NCBI RefSeq assembly: GCF_000742135.1 | Contig: NZ_KN046818.1 | Location: forward strand, 1,116,841 to 1,180,840 | Reading direction: 5' to 3' | Source of the DNA: Klebsiella pneumoniae | Lineage (GTDB): Bacteria > Pseudomonadota > Gammaproteobacteria > Enterobacterales > Enterobacteriaceae | DNA length: 64,000 nt | Shown: one piece after another, positions 55,495 to 64,000 of the stretch | Numbering within the stretch: position 1 is the first letter of the stretch | How the letters are laid out: the number at the start of each line of letters is the position of its first letter | Made by a program: the position numbers and the translations under genes | Notes under the pieces: generated by a model | Seen by the model: the letters and a program-made list of their open reading frames with translations, nothing else | Database searches by the model: none | Told to the model about the DNA's origin: nothing

Positions 55495-57528
55495 ATGACA
55501 GATCTTTCGCAAAGCAGAGAAAAGGACAAAATCAATCCGGTGGTTTTTTATACCTCGGCCGGACTGATTTTGTTGTTTTCCCTGATGACGATCTTTTTTC
55601 GCGATTTTTCTGCCGAGTGGATTGGGCGCACCCTGGACTGGGTGTCGAAAACCTTCGGCTGGTACTATCTGCTGGCGGCGACGCTGTATATCGTCTTCGT
55701 CGTCTGCATTGCCTGCTCGCGCTTCGGCTCGGTGAAGCTCGGGCCGGAGCAGTCAAAGCCCGAGTTCAGCCTGCTGAGCTGGGCGGCGATGCTGTTCGCC
55801 GCCGGCATCGGCATCGACCTGATGTTCTTCTCGGTCGCCGAGCCGGTGACGCAATATATGCAGCCGCCGGAAGGGGCGGGGCAGACCATCGAGGCGGCGC
55901 GCCAGGCGATGGTCTGGACCCTGTTTCACTATGGCTTAACCGGTTGGTCAATGTATGCCCTGATGGGCATGGCGCTGGGATACTTTAGCTATCGTTATAA
56001 TTTGCCGCTCACCATCCGCTCGGCGCTGTACCCGATTTTTGGCAAACGGATCAATGGGCCTATCGGCCACAGCGTCGATATTGCGGCGGTGATCGGCACC
56101 ATCTTCGGCATCGCCACCACCCTCGGTATCGGCGTAGTGCAGCTCAACTACGGTCTGAGCGTGCTGTTCGATATTCCGGACTCGCTGGCGGCGAAAGCGG
56201 CCCTGATTGCGCTGTCGGTGATCATCGCCACCATCTCGGTCACCTCCGGGGTGGACAAGGGCATCCGCGTGCTCTCCGAGCTGAACGTCGCCCTCGCGCT
56301 GGGGCTGATCCTGTTCGTGCTGTTTATGGGCGATACCTCCTTCCTGCTCAATGCGTTAGTGCTCAACGTCGGCGACTACGTCAATCGCTTTATGGGCATG
56401 ACGCTGAACAGCTTCGCCTTCGACCGGCCGGTGGAATGGATGAACAACTGGACGCTCTTTTTCTGGGCGTGGTGGGTGGCCTGGTCGCCGTTTGTGGGCC
56501 TGTTCCTGGCGCGCATTTCGCGCGGGCGCACCATCCGCCAGTTTGTGATGGGCACCCTGATTATTCCCTTCACCTTTACCCTGCTGTGGCTGTCGGTGTT
56601 CGGCAACAGCGCGCTGTATGAGATCATCCACGGCGACGCGGCCTTTGCCCAGGAGGCGATGGCCCACCCGGAGCGCGGCTTCTACAGCCTGCTGGCGCAG
56701 TATCCGGCGTTTACCTTTAGCGCGTCGGTGGCGACCATCACCGGTCTGCTGTTTTACGTTACCTCCGCCGACTCCGGCGCGCTGGTGCTGGGGAACTTCA
56801 CCTCGAAGCTGAAGGACATCAACAGCGACGCCCCGAACTGGCTGCGCATCTTCTGGTCGGTGGCCATCGGTCTGTTGACCCTCGGGATGCTGATGACCAA
56901 CGGCATCTCGGCGCTGCAGAACACCACGGTGATCATGGGGCTGCCGTTCAGCTTTGTGATTTTCTTCGTGATGGCCGGACTGTATAAATCTCTGAAAGTG
57001 GAAGATTACCGTCGGGTCAGCGCCAGCCGCGACACCGCCCCGCGCCCGATGGGCCTCCAGGATCGTCTGAGCTGGAAGAAGCGCCTGTCGCGGCTGATGA
57101 ATTACCCCGGCACGCGCTATACCAAACTGATGATGGAGACGGTGTGCTACCCGGCGATGGAGGAGGTGGCCCAGGAGCTGCGGCTGCGCGGCGCCGCGGT
57201 GGAACTGAAGAGCCTGCCGCCGGAAGAGGGTGAGAACCTTGGCCACCTCGATCTGCTGGTGCACATGGGCGACGAGCAGAACTTTATCTACAAGATCTGG
57301 CCGCAGCAGTACTCGGTGCCGGGCTTTACCTATCGGGCGCGCAGCGGGAAATCCACCTATTACCGGCTGGAGACCTTCCTGCTGGAGGGCAGTCAGGGTA
57401 ACGACCTGATGGACTACAGCAAAGAGCAGGTGATCACCGATATTCTCGACCAGTACGAGCGGCACCTGAACTTTATCCATCTGCATCGGGAAGCGCCGGG
57501 GAACAGCGTGATGTTCCCGGATGGCTAA
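55495..57528 (+). CDS. betT: High-affinity choline transporter BetT
   Basis: This 677-residue BCCT-family proton-driven choline importer has about twelve segments with the BCCT region GIGIDLMFFSVAEPVTQYM and the tryptophan-rich WTLFFWAWWVAWSPFVGLFLA (shown as two adjacent stretches). A cytosolic C-terminal domain of about 170 residues regulates activity by osmotic strength. It is divergent from betI and matches E. coli BetT in length. Confidence 0.95.
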   Translation: MTDLSQSREKDKINPVVFYTSAGLILLFSLMTIFFRDFSAEWIGRTLDWVSKTFGWYYLLAATLYIVFVVCIACSRFGSVKLGPEQSKPEFSLLSWAAMLFAAGIGIDLMFFSVAEPVTQYMQPPEGAGQTIEAARQAMVWTLFHYGLTGWSMYALMGMALGYFSYRYNLPLTIRSALYPIFGKRINGPIGHSVDIAAVIGTIFGIATTLGIGVVQLNYGLSVLFDIPDSLAAKAALIALSVIIATISVTSGVDKGIRVLSELNVALALGLILFVLFMGDTSFLLNALVLNVGDYVNRFMGMTLNSFAFDRPVEWMNNWTLFFWAWWVAWSPFVGLFLARISRGRTIRQFVMGTLIIPFTFTLLWLSVFGNSALYEIIHGDAAFAQEAMAHPERGFYSLLAQYPAFTFSASVATITGLLFYVTSADSGALVLGNFTSKLKDINSDAPNWLRIFWSVAIGLLTLGMLMTNGISALQNTTVIMGLPFSFVIFFVMAGLYKSLKVEDYRRVSASRDTAPRPMGLQDRLSWKKRLSRLMNYPGTRYTKLMMETVCYPAMEEVAQELRLRGAAVELKSLPPEEGENLGHLDLLVHMGDEQNFIYKIWPQQYSVPGFTYRARSGKSTYYRLETFLLEGSQGNDLMDYSKEQVITDILDQYERHLNFIHLHREAPGNSVMFPDG

Positions 57529-57536
57529 TCAGGGAA

Positions 57537-57565
57537 GCCCCCGTCGGGGAAAGGCTGACGGGGGC
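57537..57565. terminator. Bidirectional terminator between betT and ivy
   Basis: GCCCCCGTC and GACGGGGGC form a perfect 9-bp stem with an 11-base loop between the convergent betT and ivy genes. No long T-run flanks it. Confidence 0.6.
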
Positions 57566-57573
57566 GATGGTCG

Positions 57574-58020
57574 TTACTGGTAGTTAAAGGCGTCCGGATG
57601 GTTGTCGAGGCTGCCGCTGAGGGCGGCAAACAGCACGGTTTTGCCATCGATGGACAGGGCATCGCTGACGTTAAGCCAGGTCAGCTTCTCCTGGTCGGTT
57701 TTTTCATCGACCACCGAGTAAACGCCGGACATCTGTTTGCTTTTTTCCGACCAGATCACCGCGATACGTTCATGGCCGCAGTCGTGGGGTTTGCAGGCGC
57801 TTAACACCTGCCAGGATTCGCTACCCAGTTTCACCGTCTGCGCGGGCGAACCGGTGCCGCCGGTGGTCACCCAGGCGGGCAGCTGATGGCCTTTGACCAT
57901 CTGGTTAAACGACGCCCGGGTGGTGGCATCGTGAGCCAGACTGTTCAGCGTGACATCGCTTTGCGCCATAACGCTGGCGGAGGCGGCTAAGGCGACGATA
58001 GCGGTAAGAGCTTTAAACAT
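57574..58020 (-). CDS. ivy: Ivy, inhibitor of C-type (vertebrate) lysozyme
   Basis: This 148-residue periplasmic protein has a signal peptide (about 1-21) and the Ivy inhibitory loop CKPHDC. The C-terminal SIDGKTVLFAALSGSLDNHP also matches E. coli Ivy. It blocks host lysozyme by inserting the loop into the active site. The ATG at 58020 has AGGAGG 6 bases upstream. It appears monocistronic. Confidence 0.93.
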   Translation of the reverse strand: MFKALTAIVALAASASVMAQSDVTLNSLAHDATTRASFNQMVKGHQLPAWVTTGGTGSPAQTVKLGSESWQVLSACKPHDCGHERIAVIWSEKSKQMSGVYSVVDEKTDQEKLTWLNVSDALSIDGKTVLFAALSGSLDNHPDAFNYQ

Positions 58021-58244
58021 GTTTCCTCCTGGACTTATTCCGTCCTCATAACAAGCCTCTTTATAGTGAGCGTAGAGAATGATTAATGCAAACTCTGACA
58101 TATTTTCTGTGAATGATTAGAGGCGGTGCGCGCATGGACGTTACGCTAAGCGATATGCCATGATGCGGATTGATTTATTTTCCAAATATATGCCCTTGGG
58201 ATAAAGCAGTTAGCGAAGTGGCATAGTTATTCAGGCGATAAAGC

Positions 58245-59501
58245 ATGGCGTATGTGAATCATCTACTGACGTTTATTGAGAGTAATCCGGCGCTGGCGGT
58301 GGGGTTTAATCTTATTCTGCTGCTGCTCTCCGGCATATTTGCCCATCTTTTATGCAAGTTCTTGCTGATTAAAGTGGTGCGTAAGGTCTTCTTTAGTAGC
58401 CACAAACAGGATGTGCCGCTGGAGAAGGATCGACGCATCGCCGAAAAGCTGTCCAATTTCATTCCGGTTATTATCGTCTATTACGTTCTGCAGTTTATGC
58501 CGGCGATGCCGGCATCGCTGGTGACGGCGATTAATACTATCTGCGGGATCTTGTTTTTTATTTTTATGTCGGTGTTTTTCAACGAGATGCTGGATATTGT
58601 CAACAGCTCCTATCTGCGAAAGACCAAACGTAAAAATCATTCCATTAAGGGCTATATCCAGATAGGCAAAATCTTAGTCCACATCCTGGCGGCGATCATG
58701 ATCCTAGCCGTGATGTCGAACAAATCGCCGATCATTATCATCTCCAGTCTGGGGGCCGTGGCGGCGGTACTGATGATCGTGTTCCAGCATACTCTGCTGT
58801 CGCTGGTGGCGAACGTTCAGCTGTCGTCCAACGACGTGCTCCAGCTGGGGGACTGGATTGAAATGCCTGACAAGAACCTCAGCGGTGAGGTGACGGATAT
58901 CGCGCTGCACACCATTACCATCCGCAACTGGGACAATACCATCTCCCGTATCCCGACCAAGAATTTCCTCACCGAGACCTATACCAACTGGCAGGCGATG
59001 TTCTCCTCCGGGGCGCGGCGGATCATGCGCAGTATCGCCATCGATCAGCACTCGGTGCGTTTTCTCGACCAGGAGATGCTCTCCTCGATGCTGACCATCC
59101 GCGGGGTGAGTGAGCCTCTGGCGACGCTGCTTGACGGCCGGGATCCCGGCGGCGTGGCCGACCGCTGGTTTGTCGATAACGGGCTAACCAACCTGACCCT
59201 GTTTCGCCACTATCTGATGCACTATCTCGCCGAGCGGCCGGATATTATTAAGGAGATGTACATTGTGGCGAGAACGCTGAAACCGTCGCCCTCGGGCATC
59301 CCGCTGGAGATTTACTGCTTCACCACCTCAACGCTGTGGAAAGACTACGAAAATACCCAGTCGGCGATATTTGAGTACATTACCGCGGTGGCCGGACAGT
59401 TTTCCCTGCGCCTCTATCAGTATCCCGCCGGGCACGATTTTTGGCGTCTCTCCCAGGAGCACGCCGCCCGGACGGGCCTGCCGCCGTCGGCCGAAGGCTA
59501 A
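58245..59501 (+). CDS. MscS-type mechanosensitive channel, YbdG-like
   Basis: This 418-residue inner-membrane protein has about five membrane segments. The MscS pore-lining helix is at about 165-190 (SLGAVAAVLMIVFQHTLLSL), followed by the beta domain motif LGDWIEMPDKNLSG and IRNWDNTISRIPT. It resembles E. coli YbdG (MscM) but differs enough to be a paralog. It would release solutes on hypo-osmotic shock, fitting the adjacent bet genes. It overlaps the convergent LysR gene by 4 bases at the stops. Confidence 0.85.
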   Translation: MAYVNHLLTFIESNPALAVGFNLILLLLSGIFAHLLCKFLLIKVVRKVFFSSHKQDVPLEKDRRIAEKLSNFIPVIIVYYVLQFMPAMPASLVTAINTICGILFFIFMSVFFNEMLDIVNSSYLRKTKRKNHSIKGYIQIGKILVHILAAIMILAVMSNKSPIIIISSLGAVAAVLMIVFQHTLLSLVANVQLSSNDVLQLGDWIEMPDKNLSGEVTDIALHTITIRNWDNTISRIPTKNFLTETYTNWQAMFSSGARRIMRSIAIDQHSVRFLDQEMLSSMLTIRGVSEPLATLLDGRDPGGVADRWFVDNGLTNLTLFRHYLMHYLAERPDIIKEMYIVARTLKPSPSGIPLEIYCFTTSTLWKDYENTQSAIFEYITAVAGQFSLRLYQYPAGHDFWRLSQEHAARTGLPPSAEG

Positions 59502-60391
59502 GCGCTGATCTGCTGGCGCCAGAGGGCGATCTCCTCCTCCAGCCAGGTGATGAACCGGGCGACTTCCGGCCGGTTCTCCGCCTGCGGGGAGACGGTTAGC
59601 CAGTAGTGCCAGGGGTAGGGGACGGTGACGGCGGTGAGCTGCACCAGCTCGCCGCGGGCTATCGCCCCCGCCACCAGGGAGCGCCGCTCCAGCGCCACGC
59701 CGGCCCCCAGACGAACCGCCTCCAGCACCAGATTGGAGTCGTTCAGGCGCAGGCCTGAGGGGACGATCGGCTTTTCCAGCCCCGCCTGGCTGCACCAGGC
59801 GTTCCAGGACTCCATGGAAAAAATAATATCGCTGGCGGCGATCGCCTGCGGGGTGGTCGGCAGGTTACCGCCGCGATAGCCGGGGGCGGCGACCACCAGC
59901 TGTTCATCGGCAAACAGATGCCGGCTTTCCATCCCCTCCCAGTCGCCTTGCCCCATGCGTATGGCCAGATCGATACCCTCCTGTTGCAGGTTAACCACCG
60001 CCAGGCTGGTCAGCAGGCGCACCGCGATCTGCGGATGCCGCGCCTGAAAGCGCGCCAGCCGCGGCAGCAGCCAGTGGCAGCCAAAGGAGGGGAGCGTCGC
60101 CAGGGTCACTTCCAGGGTGCGGGGTTTGATCTGCACCATGCGCGTGGCGTCGGCGATGTGCTGTAACGCCTCGCGGATTTGCAGGGCATAGAGCCGTCCT
60201 TCTTCCGTGATGCGCACTCCGCGGCCGTGGCGGATAAAGAGCGTGACGCCGACCAGGGCTTCCAGCTGTTTGATGTGCTGGCTGACCGCCGAATGGGTCA
60301 CGCTCATCTCGTGGGCGGCCTGCGTTACGCTGCCGAGGCGCGCCACCGCCTCAAAGCTGCGCAGGCTGGCGACAGGGGGAAAATCTGCCAT
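59498..60391 (-). CDS. LysR-family regulator (GcvA-like)
   Basis: This 297-residue regulator has an N-terminal winged helix (RLGSVTQAAHEMSVTHSAVSQ) shown over about residues 18-38 and a periplasmic-binding-like effector domain. It is divergent from a glutathione-transferase gene, the usual LysR-target arrangement, and likely activates it from the palindrome at 60544-60558. The effector is unknown. Confidence 0.85.
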   Translation of the reverse strand: MADFPPVASLRSFEAVARLGSVTQAAHEMSVTHSAVSQHIKQLEALVGVTLFIRHGRGVRITEEGRLYALQIREALQHIADATRMVQIKPRTLEVTLATLPSFGCHWLLPRLARFQARHPQIAVRLLTSLAVVNLQQEGIDLAIRMGQGDWEGMESRHLFADEQLVVAAPGYRGGNLPTTPQAIAASDIIFSMESWNAWCSQAGLEKPIVPSGLRLNDSNLVLEAVRLGAGVALERRSLVAGAIARGELVQLTAVTVPYPWHYWLTVSPQAENRPEVARFITWLEEEIALWRQQISA

Positions 60392-60543
60392 GGTGATCTC
60401 TCAGTCAGTGAGTCGATACGTTAACGTTACTACCGGGTTAGCGGGTTTTATAGCCGCCGCGAACAGGCTGAAAAAGGGGCTAAATGCCGCCTCAGTCGGT
60501 ATAGCACAAGGGGGACTGGAGGGCTACAGCGAGTCGCCAATCT

Positions 60544-60558
60544 GTTAGTTTTACTAAC
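60544..60558. promoter_or_regulatory. LysR-type site before the glutathione-transferase gene
   Basis: GTTAGT-TTT-ACTAAC is a perfect dyad with the T-N11-A form of LysR boxes, about 88 bases before the transferase start and about 150 from the LysR start. Confidence 0.55.
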
Positions 60559-60645
60559 CGTTGCGGTAAGTATCTGGTGATATTCGCGGCATCGGTTTTC
60601 CAGTAAGGTAAAGCCGCAACCTCTTTATCGCAGGCAGGAGTGACG

Positions 60646-61251
60646 ATGAAACTCATTGGTATGATGGATTCACCTTATGTAAGACGCGTGGCGGTTTCTC
60701 TGGCGCTCTATGGCGTGGAATTCGAGAGCCTGCCGCTATCGGTCTTTAGCGGCTTTGACGAATTTTCCCGCATTAATCCGGTGGTCAAGGCGCCGACGGT
60801 GGTGCTCGATAGCGGGACGCAGCTGATGGACTCCACGCTGATCCTCCACTATTTCGAAACGACCAATCCGGCCGGGCGCCGGCAGCTTCCCGCGCATCCC
60901 GAGGCGCTGGCCCGCGATCTGCACCTGCTGGGGGTGATCCTCGCCGCCTGTGAAAAAGCGGTCCAGCATGTTTATGAGTACCGTCTGCGGCCGGAAGAGA
61001 AGCAGCATCAGCCGTGGGTAGCCCGGGTGACCGGCCAGCTGCTGGCCGCCTGTCGGGAGTGGGACGCCCGGCTGGCAGACCGCGCCGCCGCCGCGCAGCC
61101 GGATCAGGTGCTGGTCACCAGCACGGTGGTCTGGTCCTTTATCCAGTTGATGATCCCGGCGGTGGTGTCGGCCGCGGCGTTTCCGCATATTCGCGCGCTG
61201 GCGGAGAAGGGAGAGGCGCTGCCGGCGTTTCAACAGTATCCGCTGGGTTAA
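60646..61251 (+). CDS. Glutathione S-transferase-like protein
   Basis: This 201-residue protein has an N-terminal thioredoxin-like domain (MKLIGMMDSPYVRRVAVSL, with SPYVRR at the active-site position and no cysteine) and KAPTVVLDSG for glutathione contact, then an all-alpha C-terminal domain. It probably conjugates or isomerises a small molecule. The ATG at 60646 follows CAGGAG; a GTG at 60640 overlaps that site. Confidence 0.82.
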   Translation: MKLIGMMDSPYVRRVAVSLALYGVEFESLPLSVFSGFDEFSRINPVVKAPTVVLDSGTQLMDSTLILHYFETTNPAGRRQLPAHPEALARDLHLLGVILAACEKAVQHVYEYRLRPEEKQHQPWVARVTGQLLAACREWDARLADRAAAAQPDQVLVTSTVVWSFIQLMIPAVVSAAAFPHIRALAEKGEALPAFQQYPLG

Positions 61252-61303
61252 CGGCAGGGGTGGAGAGGGGCGCCGCAGCGTGGCGCCCTGAAGCAGGAGA
61301 GGA

Positions 61304-62089
61304 TCACCAGCAGACAAACCCGCCGTCGACCACCAGGTCTACGCCGGTGCAGAACGAGGCGGCGTCGCTGGCGAGGAACAGCGCCGGGCCGGCTATCTCT
61401 TCCACCTTCGCCATTCGCTGCATCGGCGTCTGGCTTTCAAACTCGCGGGTCTGGTGCACCATCTCCGGACGGGTATTCATCGGCGTGGCGGTATATCCCG
61501 GGCTAATGGAATTGACGCGGATCCCTTTGCCCACCCACTCCATCGCCAGGCTTTTCGACAGATGGATCACGCCGGCTTTGGAGCAGTTGTAATGCGCCTG
61601 GTCGAGGCCGCGGTTAACAATAATCCCCGACATCGAGGCGATATTGATAATCGACCCGCCGCCGGACTCCAGCATCAGTTCCGCTTCCGCTTTGCAGGAG
61701 TTCCATATGCCGGTGAGATTGATGTCGATAACCCGTTGCCACTGCTCGCTCTCCATCTCCAGGGCCGGATTGGCGTTGGCGATCCCGGCGGCGTTAACGG
61801 CGATATCGAGGCGGCCATAGCGGCTTTTGGCCAGCGCAACGGCGGCGCGCAGGTCGGCAATCTGGCGGACATCGCCGGTAAAAGAACAAGCCTGACCGCC
61901 GATGGATTCAATATGGCTGACCGTTTCCGCCAGCCCGCCGTCGTCGCGAAGATCAAAACAGACTACCCGTGCACCCGCGCTGGCGAGGCTGCAGGCGATG
62001 GTCTGGCCGATGCCGCTGCCGGCGCCGGTGACGAAAGCGACGCGATCCCGCAGGTTAAACAGCTGCTGTGCAAAGTCTTTACCGATCAT
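61304..62089 (-). CDS. SDR dehydrogenase (sugar/polyol-type)
   Basis: This 261-residue short-chain dehydrogenase has cofactor motif TGAGSGIGQ at about residue 21, NAAG at about 100 and catalytic YNCSK. It is close in style to polyol dehydrogenases of sugar-alcohol operons. The ATG at 62089 follows AGAGAG at a longer spacing; an upstream TTG is less likely. It is separated by 200 bases and a REP from the next SDR gene on the same strand. Confidence 0.8.
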   Translation of the reverse strand: MIGKDFAQQLFNLRDRVAFVTGAGSGIGQTIACSLASAGARVVCFDLRDDGGLAETVSHIESIGGQACSFTGDVRQIADLRAAVALAKSRYGRLDIAVNAAGIANANPALEMESEQWQRVIDINLTGIWNSCKAEAELMLESGGGSIINIASMSGIIVNRGLDQAHYNCSKAGVIHLSKSLAMEWVGKGIRVNSISPGYTATPMNTRPEMVHQTREFESQTPMQRMAKVEEIAGPALFLASDAASFCTGVDLVVDGGFVCW

Positions 62090-62188
62090 AATGTTTACTC
62101 TCTTCAATATAGTGTCGAACGTCGGGAGCCCTGTTTCCCGAATGGCGGCGCGCCGCGCCTTATCCGGGCAACCTTTCGGCGGTGTTAC

Positions 62189-62218
62189 GTAGCCCCGGTA
62201 AGCGAAGCGCCACCGGGG
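62189..62218. repeat. REP palindrome
   Basis: GTAGCCCCGGTAAGCGAAGC ... CACCGGGG is a single REP in the 200-base gap between the two SDR genes. Confidence 0.7.
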
Positions 62219-62289
62219 GGACGTCCCGGCGTGGTGGCGCCAATGCGGGACGCCTTATTCGGGCTATGGGGCCCGCTAACCCGCGGGGA

Positions 62290-63087
62290 TTACGACATAA
62301 TCAAACCGCCATCGATATTGATGGTCTGCCCGGTGAGATAGCGCGCGTCGTCGGAGGCGAGGAAGGCCACCAGCCCGGCCACGTCTTCCGGCTTACCGGC
62401 GCGTTTCATTGGGATCCCTTCGACCCATTCCGCCATCAGTTCGCCCTTGCCGTAGCGCTTCTGCTCGGTGCTGAGAATTTCGCCCCACACGCGGTCGTTG
62501 TAATCCCACATCTCGCTTTCAATAATGCCGGGGCAGAAGGCGTTGACGGTGATGTTCCACGGCGCCAGCTCGTGCGCCAGGCTTTGGGTAATGCCGATCA
62601 CGCCCATTTTGCTGGCGGCGTAGTGCGGCGTGTAGATAAAACCCTGTCGCCCCTGGCCGGAAGAGGTGTTGATCAGGCTGCCGTGATTCTGTTTCACCAT
62701 ATATTTGGCCGCCTCGCGGCAGCACAGCCACACGCCGGTGGTGTTGACCGCCAGCACTTTTTCGAAATCGGCTTTTGGCATCCGGTCGTAGTAATCGATG
62801 GTGATCACCCCGGCGTTCTGAATGGAGACGTCGATGGTGCCGAAGCGGGCGGCGGCCTGCTCATACAGCGACTGCACCTGCGCTTCGTCGGTCACATCGA
62901 CCTGCAGCGATAAAATATCCGCCTGATAGCGCTGACGCAGGGTTTCGGCGGTCTCGTGAACGCGCTCGGCGTTGGAGACCATCACCAGGTTTGCGCCGTC
63001 GCGGGCAAAGCGCTCGGCAATGCCTGCGCCGATGCCGCGGCAGGCGCCGGTGATCACCACCGTTTTGTTCTGGAAATCTCGTTGCAT
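62290..63087 (-). CDS. SDR dehydrogenase (sorbitol/sugar-type)
   Basis: This 265-residue short-chain dehydrogenase has TGACRGIGAG at about residue 13, NAGV at about 91 and catalytic YAASK with the upstream serine in INTSSGQG. It lies 60 bases after the RbsC-type permease gene and probably shares its operon. Substrate is likely the imported sugar or polyol. Confidence 0.8.
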   Translation of the reverse strand: MQRDFQNKTVVITGACRGIGAGIAERFARDGANLVMVSNAERVHETAETLRQRYQADILSLQVDVTDEAQVQSLYEQAAARFGTIDVSIQNAGVITIDYYDRMPKADFEKVLAVNTTGVWLCCREAAKYMVKQNHGSLINTSSGQGRQGFIYTPHYAASKMGVIGITQSLAHELAPWNITVNAFCPGIIESEMWDYNDRVWGEILSTEQKRYGKGELMAEWVEGIPMKRAGKPEDVAGLVAFLASDDARYLTGQTINIDGGLIMS

Positions 63088-63147
63088 ATTTTTTCCCTTT
63101 CGCTGAGCCGGGCACCAGGCCCGGCGGAAGATGTGAATCGTTGCCGG

Positions 63148-64000
63148 TTAGCTGGAGGTGGCGCCGTTGGGGGGGATGGCGTCCAGTTTTTCCTCGTGGC
63201 GGCGCATCAGGATGACCTTGCTCTGCAGCTTCTGCTGGAACTGGTCGACGACCACAGCGGTGACAATCACCACGCCTTTAATCACCATCTGCCAGAAGTC
63301 GCTGACGCCCATCATCACCATGCCGTCGGCAAGGAAGACGATGACGAAGGCGCCGATAATTGACCCGGTCACCCGGCCGCGGCCGCCGGCCAGCGCGGTA
63401 CCGCCGAGCACGGTGGCGCCGATGGCGTCCATCTCAAACATGTTGCCGGTCATCGGGTGCGCGGTTTGCAGCTGTGATGCGACGATCAGGCCGACAAACG
63501 CCGCGCACAGGCCGGAGAAGGCATAGACGAATATTTTCGCTTTCACGATCGGCACGCCGGCGAGGCGGGCGGCAGACTCATTGCCGCCGATGGCGTAGAT
63601 GTAGCGGCCAAGCGGCGTTTTAGTGGTCAGCCAGTAGCCCAGCACGAGGAAGCCGATCATCAGCCAGATCGGCAGATAGACGCCGAGCAGGGTGCCGGAG
63701 CCGAGGGTGGCGAAACCGGTGTTGCCCAGCGCTTCCATGCCGTTGAGATTCGGGTAGGTGCTCCCGTCGTTAAACAGCAGCGCGGAGCCGCGGGCGACGT
63801 ACATCATGCCTAAGGTGCAGATAAACGGCGCCACGCCGAAGCGGGTGATCACCGCGCCGTTGACCAGACCGACCAGCACACCGAAGATCGCCACGCAGAG
63901 GATCACCTCCGGGACATTAAAGAAGAGGATATCGCCGTTCCACAGCGGCAGGCCGTTGGTCAGCAGCGCACCCGCCACCATGCCGCAGATCCCCGCTACC
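63148..64000 (-). CDS. RbsC-type sugar ABC permease, partial
   Basis: This is the C-terminal part (about 284 residues) of a CUT2 permease. The open frame continues past the window edge (VAGICG precedes the first internal Met), so its N-terminus is missing. It has LATKTP-like loop TTKTPLGRYIYAIGGNE and the motif LAGGRGRVTGSIIGAF. The ATPase and binding protein are expected beyond 64000. Its tail MRRHEEKLDAIPPN is unusually long and charged for the family. Confidence 0.85.
   Translation of the reverse strand, partial: VAGICGMVAGALLTNGLPLWNGDILFFNVPEVILCVAIFGVLVGLVNGAVITRFGVAPFICTLGMMYVARGSALLFNDGSTYPNLNGMEALGNTGFATLGSGTLLGVYLPIWLMIGFLVLGYWLTTKTPLGRYIYAIGGNESAARLAGVPIVKAKIFVYAFSGLCAAFVGLIVASQLQTAHPMTGNMFEMDAIGATVLGGTALAGGRGRVTGSIIGAFVIVFLADGMVMMGVSDFWQMVIKGVVIVTAVVVDQFQQKLQSKVILMRRHEEKLDAIPPNGATSS

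Overview
The window reads as a chromosomal segment of a Klebsiella, most likely of the K. pneumoniae complex. This rests on high GC and codon use, a chromosomal scrKYABR sucrose regulon, the atsBA/moaEF/moaR monoamine-sulfatase genes first described in K. aerogenes, betTIBA, an ISKpn1-like insertion sequence and many Klebsiella-type REP/BIME palindromes. Gene identities come from reading the proteins; no database search was run.

Layout. 1-1.4 kb: pheP. 1.5-5.1 kb: a Fur-boxed operon of a YncE-like beta-propeller lipoprotein and a TonB-dependent receptor. 5.2-14.1 kb: an amine-catabolism block with an aldehyde dehydrogenase, FAD oxidoreductase, cupin, APC permease, DUF3156-like protein, class II HDAC-type amidohydrolase, MFS transporter and the LuxR-type regulator MoaR. 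14.5-19.2 kb: atsB-atsA (Ser-type sulfatase and its radical-SAM maturase), then the moaE-type SDR and moaF. 19.2-19.8 kb: a gene-free stretch with REPs and a strongly self-complementary element. 19.8-22.8 kb: an aldo/keto reductase, an orphan amino-acid-type binding protein and an M20 amidohydrolase. 22.8-24.4 kb: a small lipoprotein frame without a start codon, an RcnB-like protein and an exported 11-mer-repeat protein. 24.6-27.6 kb: a Fur-boxed FecBCD-type importer whose binding protein is frameshifted. 27.7-30.1 kb: a YiaV/YiaW-like pair and an IprA/YaiV-like regulator.

30.1-36.7 kb: the sucrose regulon with three ScrR operators. 36.7-43.6 kb: an unknown membrane protein, a CUT2-type (probably myo-inositol) ABC importer, its LacI-type regulator and an inositol-2-dehydrogenase-like enzyme. 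43.6-45.5 kb: tandem BIMEs interrupted by an IS150-group element. 45.5-50.6 kb: a Dpp/Opp-type importer. 50.8-51.5 kb: a GNAT acetyltransferase. 51.6-57.5 kb: betA-betB-betI and divergent betT. 57.6-61.3 kb: ivy, a YbdG-like MscS channel, a LysR regulator and a glutathione transferase. 61.3-64.0 kb: two SDR dehydrogenases and an RbsC-type permease that runs off the edge.

How the parts work together. Most of the window is carbon, nitrogen, sulfur and iron scavenging in self-contained transport-enzyme-regulator modules. The most interesting new observation is an imperfect dyad (ATCGTTCT-N2-AGAACGAT type) in three intergenic regions: before the FAD-oxidoreductase/ALDH pair, before atsBA/moaR and before moaEF. 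It may be the MoaR operator and would tie the amine-oxidation block to the sulfatase and moaEF operons. A second is a roughly 196-bp self-complementary element at 19346-19541 that no gene call explains.
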